Assembly (NCBI GenBank): GCA_025526915.1 | Contig: JAHLKH010000119.1 | Span: 1 to 64,000, forward strand | Direction of reading: 5' to 3' | Origin: Entophlyctis helioformis | Taxonomy: Eukaryota > Chytridiomycota > Chytridiomycetes > Chytridiales > Chytriomycetaceae | DNA length: 64,000 nt | Shown here: piece after piece, positions 38,756 through 49,006 of the stretch | Layout of the letters: every line of letters starts with the position of its first letter | How positions within the stretch are numbered: position 1 is the stretch's first letter | Position numbers and translations under genes: made by a program | Notes under the pieces: model-generated | What the model was told of the DNA's origin: nothing | The model's database searches: none | The model's input: only the letters and a program-made list of their open reading frames with translations

Positions 38756-41141
38756 CCTGCAGAGTGTCGGCGCCGCCCAGGGCAAGGCTGCCCGTCGCTG
38801 CCACAACGTCGGCGGCGAGGCTGCTGCTGGATGCCAGAGACTCGCCCGTGGCAGTGCGTGACCGCGGCTGTGCCGCCTGTGCACCACCAGATGCAGATGC
38901 AGATGCAGATGCAGCAGCCGCCTCGCCACTCGGCCGGGTGGCATTCAACCGCCCGGCCGTTGTCGATGCTCTCGACAAGCTCGACCGCCCACCACCGGCC
39001 GCACCGCCGCCGCCTCCGCCGCTTCCAAAACCGTCAGGCCCGCCACTCGCACTCGCCCGACTCGCAACCGCAATCGGACGCGTCGCCAACCCGTCGAACC
39101 AGGGATGCGCGAGCAGCTCGCCGACACTCGGCCGCTTGGCCGCCTCGCGCGTCAGCAGCTTGGCAACCAGATCGCGCGCGGGGGCACTCAACTGGCGCGT
39201 CTCGGCCGGCGTAAACTTGTATGCCCCCATGGCAATGCGGTGGAACATGCTCCGCGTGGCGTTTTGCGCCGGCTGCCGCGCTGTGCTGCCGTATGGCGCA
39301 ATCAGATGGCCGTTGCCGCTCGGGTTGGGGCCAGCATTAGGGCCGCCGTGAGGGCCGCCGCCGCCACCACCGCCGTGGCGCAGCGCGTCGGGGTTGGCGT
39401 CAAATGGCATGCGTAGGGTCAGCATCGCAAAGAGAATGACGCCGAGAGCCCATACGTCGGCTTTGAGGGGATCCAGGTGCGTGCGGAGGACGACTTCTGG
39501 CGCGAGGTACGGCTCGGAGCCGCGCGCAAATGCCGGGATGGCGGCTGCCGGGTCGTATACCTGCGACAGCCCAAAGTCGATGAGCTTGATGGGCGGGGAT
39601 GCGTCGGATGCGTCGGATGCGTCGGATGCGTCGGATGCGTCGGATGCTTCCGCTGATGATGACGATGATGTTTGTGGTTGTTGTGGCTGTTGCGGTTGTT
39701 GGTGTGGTTGGCGTGGTGCGATGCCCACGAGAATGTTTTCTAGTTTGAGGTCGCAATGGGCAATGTAATGTACATGCAAAAAGTATACAGCTGGACAGAC
39801 ATGGCATGCAAGTCAAGTCAGTACACAGGGACGCGAGTACACACGAGAGCACACGGCGCACCTTCCATGATATCAAACATGATACGCTTGGCAGTGTGCT
39901 CGGGGATGCCGGCCGCGCCGTCAGCGCTCACGATGTGTGTGTCCATGACATAGTCGAACAGCTCGACGCCGGGAAAGTACTCGAGGACAAGGGCGAGGAC
40001 GGCAGGCGTCTCGAGCATCTCGCCGGGCCGCACGATATGCGACTGGCCGCGGGCCAGGCGAGCGAGCTCAGCGACGCGCTGCTGCATCTGGAGGGCCTCT
40101 GCCGAGTCCGCGTCCGCGTCCACGCCGGCGCCGGCTCCCGCGAGAGCATGGCGGACTCGAGCGACTCGAGCGACGCAAGCGTGGCCAAGGCGGAATGTCG
40201 TGGGCGTGCACCGAGGTGAGGATGCTCGCCTCGTGCTTGAGCAGGGCGACCTTTGTTGGGTCCGAGTGCTCGACGGCCTTGATGGCGACCTTGATGTTTG
40301 CCGGTGCAGGTGCATGGGCAGGAGGAGCAGCCTGGGCATCCAGCCCAGCAGATCCAGCAGGTCCAGCAGGTCCACCAGATCCAGCAGGTCCACCAGATCC
40401 AGCAGGTCCACCAGAAGACAGCGAGGCCAAGGGCAGGAACGTGGCCGAGGCCGAGCCCTTGCGCACCGAGGCAGCCGCCGTGGTCGTGGCACGGCGTTGC
40501 AGGAGGGGGCCCGCGGGGCCGGACACGGCACTGGCAGACGGCAGCATGGGGGCCACGGGCGACGGGGCAGCGGCCGCAGGCTCGTCGGACAGCAGCGACG
40601 ACTCTGACGGAAGGAGGGCAGCGGACGATGGAAGCGATGACGAGGCCAGGTCGAGGGCCAGCCGCACGGTGGCAAACGAGCCGGCGCCCAGCGCACGCAG
40701 GATGCGGTAGCGGCCAATGGTGGAGGCGACGGGCAGCAGGTCGGTGCCAGCCGTGGCCGTAGGTGGAGATGCAGAAGCAGCCGTAGTAGTGTGGACGCAG
40801 AAGCAGCTGTGTAGTAGTTGTGGAAGCAGCCGTAGCAGAGGACAGGGCAGGCGGATAGGCGCCCGTGACGGTGGCGGCTCGCCCGTCTGCAGCAGGCGGC
40901 CGGACGAGGCGGTGCTTGCCCACGAGGCCCAGCTGGCCGCGCTGCTGCTGCTGCTTGTCGTTGTTCCGTGGTTGTGTCGAGTTGCCGTGGTTGCTGTTGC
41001 TGTCGTCGTATCAGCAGCGGCTGTTGTTCCAGCAGTGCTCGTGCCAGCGGCGCGGTCCACAGCCACGGCCGACAGCACCGGCCCGGCTGTCGACGCTCGC
41101 TCGCGGTCGCGGTCGCGGTCGCGGTCTCGCTCGCGGTCCAT
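38751..41141 (-). CDS. Ser/Thr protein kinase (CAMK/Snf1-like) with large low-complexity inserts
   Basis: From the Met at 41141 the protein begins with an Arg/Asp repeat and a ~120-residue Ala/Thr/Ser region. The glycine loop is LGAGSFATVRLAL. The ATP-binding Lys lies in VAIKAVEHS, but ~110 residues of Ser/Ala/Gly-Pro repeats separate loop and Lys. Then come the alpha-C Glu segment (LLKHEASILTSV), the hinge LVLEYFPGVELFDYV, the catalytic loop HCDLKLENIL, DFGLSQ, APEV and DVWALGVILFAM. The catalytic Asp, Lys and Asn are present, but the Arg of HRD is Cys. A second insert of Gln/Pro and Ser-Asp-Ala repeats follows the catalytic loop. Introns are inferred near 39780-39865 and within ~40060-40200, where the frame changes. 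The C-terminus is Ala/Ser-rich with no known domain. Confidence 0.85.
39598..39648. repeat. 9-bp coding repeat GCGTCGGAT
   Basis: Five to six copies encode Ser-Asp-Ala repeats between the catalytic loop and DFG of the kinase. Confidence 0.85.
40345..40413. repeat. 18-bp coding repeat (Gly-Gly-Pro-Ala-Gly-Ser)
   Basis: Tandem CAGCAGGTCCACCAGATC units in the kinase gene encode Gly/Pro/Ala/Ser repeats between the glycine loop and the VAIK lysine. Confidence 0.85.
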
Positions 41142-41230
41142 GCCCTGCAGTGGTGGCGGTGGCCCGTCGTCGTTCTGCTGGTCGTGAGTCGAGCAAGTGT
41201 ATGTTGGGGCACTGCCGCCATTCGTGGCTT

Positions 41231-41275
41231 GTCACATGACTGGTCACATGACTGGTCACATGACGTCCACGTGAC
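41231..41275. promoter_or_regulatory. Tandem E-box array, 12-bp period
   Basis: GTCACATGAC occurs at 41231, 41243 and 41255 and is followed by a CCACGTGAC variant ending at 41275. The array lies 90-134 bp upstream of the kinase start at 41141 and 3' of the BRWD-type gene. It is a likely multi-site bHLH element. Confidence 0.6.
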
Positions 41276-41486
41276 TGTGGCGTCTTCACCTCCCGCCTCA
41301 CACTCCCGCCTCTTACACTCCGCCTCTTATCGTACACCTCTCGCCCCTTATCGCTCTTTCCCTTCATTCCTCTCCGACTCCCACTCAGCGCCGCCGCCCG
41401 CTTCGCCCACGCGTCTTTCCCCCTGCACCTGCCCGCCGCCGCTCTTGCGCGTCTGTGTCGCTGATCCCGATCCAGATCCCGACCCG

Positions 41487-44400
41487 TCAGTCTCGTGCTC
41501 GTCGCTGCCCTCGTCGCTCTCGCTGCCCTGGCTGCCGTGCCATCCCACCGCCATCCTCATCCTCTTCCTCGTCGTCGTCATCATCCCGCACGACGCGCCG
41601 TCTTGGCCGGCTTGCGGCCCCACCACTCGCGCCGCGTCGCTTGGCAGCTGGCGTGCGGCTGCTGGACCGCACTCGCTTGCCACGCCCCTGTGTCTGTGTC
41701 TGCGTCTCTGCTGCTCGGTCGGCCCGCATCCACTCGTCAATGTCCCACGACAGCCCCGTGCACGTCTCGTCTGTCTTGCAGTGTCAGTCCATCCCATCCC
41801 GCCCCCATCCCGTCCCCGTCCCGTCCCATCCAGTCATAGACACACGCATCTCGCTCACCTTGCACAGCTCCGCGGAGTCGCCCAAACACGCACTTGGCCA
41901 GCTGGCACAGGTACGACTCGGGCTCGTTGAACTTGAATGCATTGCCCACGAGCGTGCTCAGGTCCCACTCGACAGACTCGATCCGCCGATAGAACCCGTC
42001 CTCGAGTCGCTGCTCAATGAGCCGCAGGTACATGGGGTACGGCACCACGCTCAGGTACGTCGGAAACTCGGCATACGGCACCGCGTCCACAAAGATCCCG
42101 AGCTCGCCCACACCGGCTGCCTGTCGCACCATCCCAAGCAGTCGCGCCGTCTGTCGCGCCGTCAGCCCCTTGGTCGGCTGTGGCTGCTGCCCGCTCGCAG
42201 CCTCAAACAGCTCCCACGGGCTGTAGTCGTCCGTCGTCGGCTCGTCTTGGTCGCCGCCTCTCCCGCCGCAAAATGGATCCGGTACTGGTTCCACATCTGT
42301 CCGTCGCTGCGCTTCGACTGCACAACCCCCAGTGTACGACTCGGCCCCGTACCGCACACCTACTCGGCTGCCCACTGCCCACTCATGCCCGTCCCGCCAC
42401 ATAGTCGTCCAACAGAACCAGAAAGTCGGGCATGTTCTCCAGGTCGTAGAAATCGACCGTCAGGCTCTGCTGGTGCATAAACGCTGACGCGAGTAACATG
42501 GCGCTGCTGCTGTTGCTGTTGCCCATGTCACCGGCTCGTGCCCCTCCCTCGCCTCCGACTCCGCCTCCAAACTCGGACAGCGGCTGGTCTCCCACAAGCA
42601 CCGGCAGCAGATCGTCCACGCTGCAGACGCGCCGTCCGTCCCGCCGTGCTTCCATCAGGCCCAGCGTCGCCCGGCACACGACAGGCACACTCGCCACCCC
42701 AAGTGCTGCCCCAGGCACAAAGTCCAGGCTTTGGATCTGCCCAAAACACACCTCGGGCAGCCTCTCGTCCACCTGCCCGCCAAGCCCTGCCGTGGCCAGA
42801 AACTGCCGGTGGCCCGCCTTGACATACACAACCGTGTCGCCCATCTGCGGCAGGTACGGCGACCACGCCTGTCGTGTGGCCGTCACCCACTCGCTCGGCT
42901 CAGTCAGCGGCTCGGGAACACCGGGCTCGGGACCGAGTCCATGCCCATTGGCTCCTGGTGCCGTCCCTTGCGGCTGGCTGCGCAGAGGCGACTCGGAGGA
43001 GCTCTGACCCCTGCTGTTTTTCCTGCCGTGGTTGCTGCTGCTGGCGGCGCCATGCTTGGACGGCGTGCCGTGGCTCGGCCCGCGCCACGCTTGGCTGGCC
43101 CCTTGCCCTTCCCCTTGCCCTTGTCCACGCCACTGCTCTTCCTGCCAGCCGCTTGCTCGGACTCTTGCCATTCGACTTGCCGCCCTTCTTGACTCTTTTG
43201 TTGCGGGTTGCGGCTGCTGCTGCCATACACGTCAGAATCCGTGTCGGTGCCGCGGTAGCCGCCTGTACTGGACTCGTCTGATCCGCTGCGTCCGTGCTCA
43301 ACAACGTCGACATCCACATCCTCATCCGCGTCGATCATGTCGTTAAACTCGTCGGAACTGGCACTGCCCGTGTCGCTGTGGCTGGCTTCCGCGTCATCAT
43401 TGAGATTCAGATCGCTGCCACTGCCGTTGCTGTCCTCGTCGTCGTCAAAGCATCGTCGCCAAGCACAGACTCGTTGTCTTCGTCGCCGAGTAAATCCAGC
43501 GCGTCAACATCGTCATGGCTGAGGTCGCTGTCGCTGTTGCTTGCACCGCCACCGCCACCACGGCCCTTGCGTCGGCTGAGGACAATGCCTTGCCATTCCT
43601 GCCCCGCCTGCCCTTGCTCCTGCTGTTTGTCTTGCTCTTGCTCTTCTTGGCTTTTCGCGCTCCGCCGCCACCGCTGCCGCTGGTGTCGCCGCCAGATCGG
43701 CCACGTGCAGCACGCCGCGCAAAGGAAGACGACGAAGCAGATGGCCCCGCATGGTCGCCAAGCTCCATGAAATCCGTGTCGCCGCCATCCGTTCCGTCCT
43801 CGTCGCCTGCGCCTGCCGCTGCCAGTGCACGCAGTCGCCGTCTCGTCTGCCGCGCAGACCGATCCCGGCCAGACGTGCCCGCACGGCCACCGCTCCGCAG
43901 TCCGCTGCCGCTCGCCACACCAACGGCGTCCTCCCCGGGAAGCCCGCTCCCTCTGGCGTCTCATCCTCGCTGCCATACCGGTCATCATCGTCATCATCGT
44001 CGTCGCCACCGTCGCCTTGGTACTCGTCGCCGCTCGAGTCGGGCAGCGGCACTATCGGAAGCTCCAGCGCTTCGTGTGCGTCCTCATGGTCCGAGTCGAC
44101 AATCTGGTTGCGCCGCTTCTTGAGCGTCTTCATGTCCAGGTGCTGCACGGGCTTGGCCATCTTGGGCTGCTTGTCCAGCGAGTCGCGTGTGCGCTCTTCC
44201 TCGAGCACGGCCCGCCGTCTGGCCAGATCCCGCTCAAGCAGCTGCGCAACATCGCGGAGGCGAGATTGGATGGACTCTCGCGTCGGCCGCTTGGCCGTGT
44301 GCGACGGTGGCGATGGCAGGCGATTGGCTTGCAGGTTTTGCAGGTTTTGCATATTCAGCATACTCTGCTGTTGCAATTGAATGCTCATTAGCATGGGCTG

Positions 44401-46909
44401 CGGGTTGGGCTGTCCTGAATGCATCATCGTGTGCGGCATCTGGGCCATGGTCATGGCAGCCTCGACTGCAGCCGTGGCAGCCGCAGCTTGGCGCTGCTTC
44501 TCGAGATACTCGTGTTGTGCGTGCAGCAGCCATTCCAGCTGCGTCTCGCGTCGGCGCTGCACAGCAGACGCGTACGGCAGAGCCGTCTGGTCCATGATCT
44601 GTCCATGGACAACGAGATGTGCGGGTGCCTGGGTCTCCTCGTCAATGAGGCCGCCGTGCTGGTCGGCCAGCTGCACAATGCGCCAGTCCTTGGCAAAGAA
44701 CTGCTCTTCGGGTGTCTTGGCATACGCGTTTGGACTGACGGCTGTGCCATAGAGGTGCACTGCGCCGGTGCTGTCTGCGAGAACAAGATGGCTACCGTCG
44801 GGTGAGAACCGCGCTTCCAGAAGAGCCTCAGGAAAGACATCCGAGAAGATGGAGACGCCTCGGTGCAGGTCCCAAAAGTAGCCTGCCCGTCCTTTCCGGT
44901 GCTCACAACGATGCGAGGGTCTACGGGGTGCGGCTCGAGCGTTAAGACTTCGTCGCGATGGCCCGTGAGGATGTACATGCACTCGCCCGTGCTGGAATCA
45001 AACACGCGGATGCCAAAGTCGCCGTACGAAGCCACAACACACGAGTCGTCGGCGTTCCAGCAAAGCGAGTGCACTTCCAAGAATGCGGCAGGCGGCACGG
45101 CCCGGCGAGGCTGACCTGACAGCGTCTGACCGTGCTGCGGCTCTTGCGATGCCATCTCTGGCTGCGTCGCTGTATTGGCATGGTCTCCCGCTGCTGCACC
45201 GTGAGCGTCGACACCATCTGGTGCCGGTGTCCATGGCAGCAACAGGAGCAGCAGAGTCGGCAGTGGCTGAGCAGATGGAGAGCGGCAGGGTTTCTGATCT
45301 GCGGCAGGCAGAGGGCGGCCCAGAAACAACACCCCTGACGATGTTGTTGATGACAAGCTTGCCGTCCTTGCTGCCCGACAGCAGGCGATTGCCGGTGTTG
45401 CTAAATGCGACATCTGTCACGCGGCCCTTGTGGCAGTCGATGATGTGCGGTGTCAGGTCGTCCGGCCGGGCGGGGCGAGACGCAATCGAGAACAGGTAGA
45501 TAAGGCCGTCTAAGCCGCCAGTGGCAAACATGGTGCCGGTGCAGTTGAATGTGGATGCGAGGACCAAGTCGCGCAGCAGAGTGCCGCCTCTGAGAACAAA
45601 GGGCTGGTCATGTGGAAATGACTGTCAGCATGCCCATACATGCAGGACAGCAAGCGTGTCGGACACGATGGCATGGACGCACAGGCACTTGGAGCAGGTT
45701 TGACTTTGCATCCCACATGTACAGACGCGACTTTGCGTCGCTGCAAGTGACCAGCAGACACTGGTTGTCTGGATCTGGAGAAGGCGACCAGCTGATGGTG
45801 GTGATCTCCTTGCCGACGTTGATGCTCTGCAGCGGCGTCATGGTGTCAAAGTCCCAGATGCGGATGAACTGGTCGCTGGCCGCCGTGGCCAGGAACTTGT
45901 TGGAGAAGTCAATGGCGACATCAATGATGACGACGCGGACCTGTGCGAGGTTGGAGGGACCATGCGAGGAGGGGCGGTGAGTCGCAAGACGGCACGAGGC
46001 GGACAGTACGCGACGAAGCGGTTGTGTGGTGTGCCTGGCGACTCACATTGTTGCGGACTGTCTGGTGTCCACGGATGGACTCGACCAGCCATCCATTGTC
46101 GGCACTCCAGACCTTGACGAGCGCATCATCGGCACCCTGCGCGGAATGAGCCGGCCAGATTGGGGGTTGCACCATTGCGCGTCAGTGCAGAGCATTTTAC
46201 AGGGATCATTTAAGACAGACGCGGCATGCAAGAACACAGATACGTGCAAGAACACACCGTGACAAAGCGCGAGCCTGAGCGGTCAAAGATGACGGTGTAG
46301 GCGGGGCCCAGATGGCCGCGGATGGACATGAGCTTGGCTGTGCGCGAGCCCAGGAAGCCCGTCGACAGCGTGTGGCTGTGCATTGTGCGCACAGCCGAGC
46401 CCAGCTGGCGGTGGTCGAGGGCCCTGGCTGGCGGGTGCATCAGTGAATGCATCAGTGAATGGACTGCATTCAGTTATGCATATTGTTATGCATAGTGCAT
46501 AGTGCATAGTGCATAGTGCACTGCCCATCGTGGGATATCCATGTGCATTACCTGCATTGGATGTGGCCGTCAGCTGGCGCACGACCGAGGGTCTGGGCGG
46601 GAGACCTGCAGGACGCACGAGCCGCGAGGCAGAGATGCTGCTGCACAGCGACGCGGCAAAGGGCAGCGACGTCTCGATCTGGCGCAGGCCCAGCTGCACC
46701 AGGTCCAGCAGCTCCGAGGGCGACGCGTGGCCGTGGGTCTGTGCCAGCTGCGCAAACGTGGCCGTCTGGGGCCTGCCGAGCCAGTTCAAGGCGTGCGGGA
46801 ACGAGTCGGACGCGGCGACGCGCTTGTGGTGCGGCTGCTGGTGCTGTGGCGAGCGGGACGCGGCGCTCCTTGCGCGGCCTCTATCGGCGACGGCCATGTG
46901 GGCATCCTC

Positions 46910-46999
<90 letters not shown>

Positions 47000-47393
47000 G
47001 CATCCTCGTCGTGGTCGCCAGGCTCTGCGGCCGTGACACTGGTCGACGGCGAGTGCGAGCGAGACACGCCAGGGCCGGCGTGTGGCGTGTGTCTGTGGAC
47101 TCGTCGATTTCCCTGCAGAGCGTCTCAAACGTCTGGACGAGGCCCGTCTGCGACAGGAACCGGGCAACGTGGAACAGCGTCTCTGCGGGCGGCACGGGCG
47201 GCACGGCCAGCACGGCCAGCACGGGCAGAGCGTCAGATGCTGCCTGTCGCTGTCGCTGTCTGTGTCTGTGCCGCTGTCTGGGCTGTCTGTCTCGTCCATC
47301 CCCGTCCCACCGCTGTCCCACCCCTGTCCCCACCATCTGCCGCGGCCTGTTCTCACGCCCCGACCAGAGCGGAATTGGCCGACAGCCAGCCAA
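41487..47393 (-). CDS. BRWD/PHIP-type WD40 and bromodomain protein
   Basis: The N-terminal helical motif is ETLFHVARFLSQTGLVQTFE. An Asp-His repeat then follows, and then the family WD40 propeller over many exons (HLGPAYTVIFDRSGSRFVT, GADDALVKVWSADNGWLVE, FLATAASDQFIRIWDFDT, ATGGLDGLIYLFSIA, GHRDEVLTLEPHPVDPRIV, EARFSPDGSHLVLADSTGAV). The middle is acidic and Ser/Arg-rich. The C-terminal half has YLPQMGDTVVYVKAGH, FYDLENMPDFLVLLDDYV and a bromodomain-like module (TYLSVVPYPMYLRLIEQRLEDGFYRRIES, VGNAFKFNEP). This order matches BRWD1/PHIP chromatin adaptors, including the PHIP-specific region before the bromodomain. The start (Met at 47393 or a later Met) and the end (stop at 41487, or 41348 in another acidic frame) are uncertain. 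Confidence 0.85.
46910..46999. repeat. GTGGTC hexanucleotide coding repeat
   Basis: About 15 near-perfect units in the BRWD-type gene encode an alternating Asp-His tract on the minus strand in the propeller-linked frame. The other frames read Thr or Arg-Pro runs. Confidence 0.85.
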
Positions 47394-48035
47394 GACCGCC
47401 GGCAGCCAACGCAGCCGTACGGCAACATGCGTCGAAGCAGCAGCCAGAGCAGCCGACGCTCCGCCTTGCGCCTCGCCTCTCCTTCATCGCACACGCAGAA
47501 CAGACTCACCTCGATGCAGCGTCTGTGGATCCATTCGCTCGCTCGACTGGCTTGCTCGACTGGCTGGCTCGCTCGCTCGCTCGCTGGCTGGCCCGCCGGC
47601 TCGACTGATTTTCAGGCAAGTTCGGCGCGCGGCTCGACGGCCCTATTGCCGCACGCCCCCAAACGGCCCTCTGCAACACCCCGTCTGCCTAGTCGTCGCT
47701 GCCCACGCCAAGCTGCACACGGCACACGCCACACGCCACCAGTCCGCATTGCACGCCTGCCTTGCCCACATGCTCGTCGCCCGAGCGTGCGTGAACATGC
47801 CAGGACAGCCGCATGTCCTGCACTGCATGCTGCCGCTCTCCATGCCACCGGCCCACACCCGGCCCGATCACCTCCGTCGCCTGCCTGTATGCGTCTGCAC
47901 CTTGGGATAGGAGCGACTGCCAGCGTGCCTTCGCTGATCACTCGCGACCAATTTCCGTCTTGGTCACGTGACGCGTGCTGAGCCATTTCAATCGAAATCT
48001 GCCTTTAATCCGCTCATCACACACAGTCGGCAGCG
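47394..48035. promoter_or_regulatory. Divergent promoter region with CCAAT box and GTCACGTGAC
   Basis: No convincing gene is seen between the BRWD-type start and VPS55. A CCAAT box (47948-47952) and a perfect GTCACGTGAC palindrome (47963-47972) lie 64-88 bp upstream of the VPS55 ATG. Around 47535-47600 there are simple CTGGCTCG-type repeats. Confidence 0.5.
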
Positions 48036-48836
48036 ATGGCGGGCATGAAGACCATCATCGTGCTGGCATTCCTGCTGGCAAGCGGCATCCTCGCGGCCAT
48101 CCTGTCGTGCGCGCTTGGAAGGTGCGTCCTGTGCCGGCCGTCGTTGCGCCTTGTCCTGTGCGGGCTCGCTTCTGCCATGCAGCCGTCGCCACACCCTGGC
48201 CGTCTGCGTGAATGAGCATCGCATCGCATCGACAATGACTGCCTTCCGTGCCTGTTACTGACTGGCGCTCTTGTGCCGTCCCTGCCTATCTGCCTATCTG
48301 TCTGCCTGCCTATCTGCCTGCCTATCTGTGTCTATAGCAACTGGCTGCCGCTCCTGAGCGTCTTCACCTTCCTGCTGGCTCCCTTCCCCAACATCATCTG
48401 CAGGCGCATCTCGGGCTCGACCGGCGGCGACTACATGTCGGAGGACAGCAAGTGAGTCTGTCCCTGGCCTTGGATCTGTCCCGCTGCGTGTGCGTGCCGC
48501 TGATTGCTAACTGTCTGGCTGGCTGCCTGCCTGTCTGCCTGCCTGCCTGGATCGGCAGGGGTGTTTGGACGCTGGCTACTTTATCACAAGCTTCTTTGTC
48601 GTGTCTGGCATTGGCAAGTGCTCGCTTGGCATCGCTTGGCATCGCTTGACATCGGCTGACGCTCTTGCCCTCCGATCCGTCTCATCTCAGGCCTGCCCGT
48701 CGTGCTCAACCACTCTGCCATCATCACCGATCTGGCGCTCATCCTGTCGCTCTGCGGCGGCATCCTCATCTACACAACCATCCTCGGCTACTTTCACTAC
48801 TTTGTCGAACAGCCATCGGACCCGTACTCGTACTGA
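48036..48836 (+). CDS. VPS55: Vps55 (LEPROT/OB-RGRP family) endosomal membrane protein
   Basis: A small four-TM protein has the family segments TIIVLAFLLASGILAAILSC, NWLPLLSVFTFLLAPFPNII, FITSFFVVSGIG with LPVVLNHSAII, and LCGGILIYTTILGYFHYF, ending in DPYSY. Vps55 acts with Vps68 in late endosome-to-vacuole transport. Exons are about 48036-48121, 48340-48451, 48559-48613 and 48691-48836. The first intron holds CTGCCTAT repeats. The last intron (48614-48690) has a GC donor, since the only frame-keeping splice is at GCAAGT. Full family length. Confidence 0.95.
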
Positions 48837-49006
48837 TCCGACGTCCCTTGGTCGCATCGTCTCTTTTGGACTCTATCCTCTGGTCTAATTGTCCATACTT
48901 GAACAGTAAAACTACCATCTTGTCAAGCCTGGCCGCGTCTTATTGGTTTGCCGTCTGCCAGCCGCTCGCTGCCAGTCTTGCGCCACGCCCATAGCACACG
49001 TGCGGA

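Noticed and set aside
41348..41486. Extension of the BRWD-type gene to a stop at 41348
   Set aside because: An acidic Ser/Glu/Gly frame runs to 41348, but the frame linked to the Arg-rich tail stops at 41487. Without transcript data the shorter end was chosen.
46516..47910. Long plus-strand frames across the BRWD 5' region and the intergenic gap
   Set aside because: They are low-complexity shadows (Arg-rich, Val/Ser repeats) opposite WD40 exons that carry clear family motifs on the minus strand.
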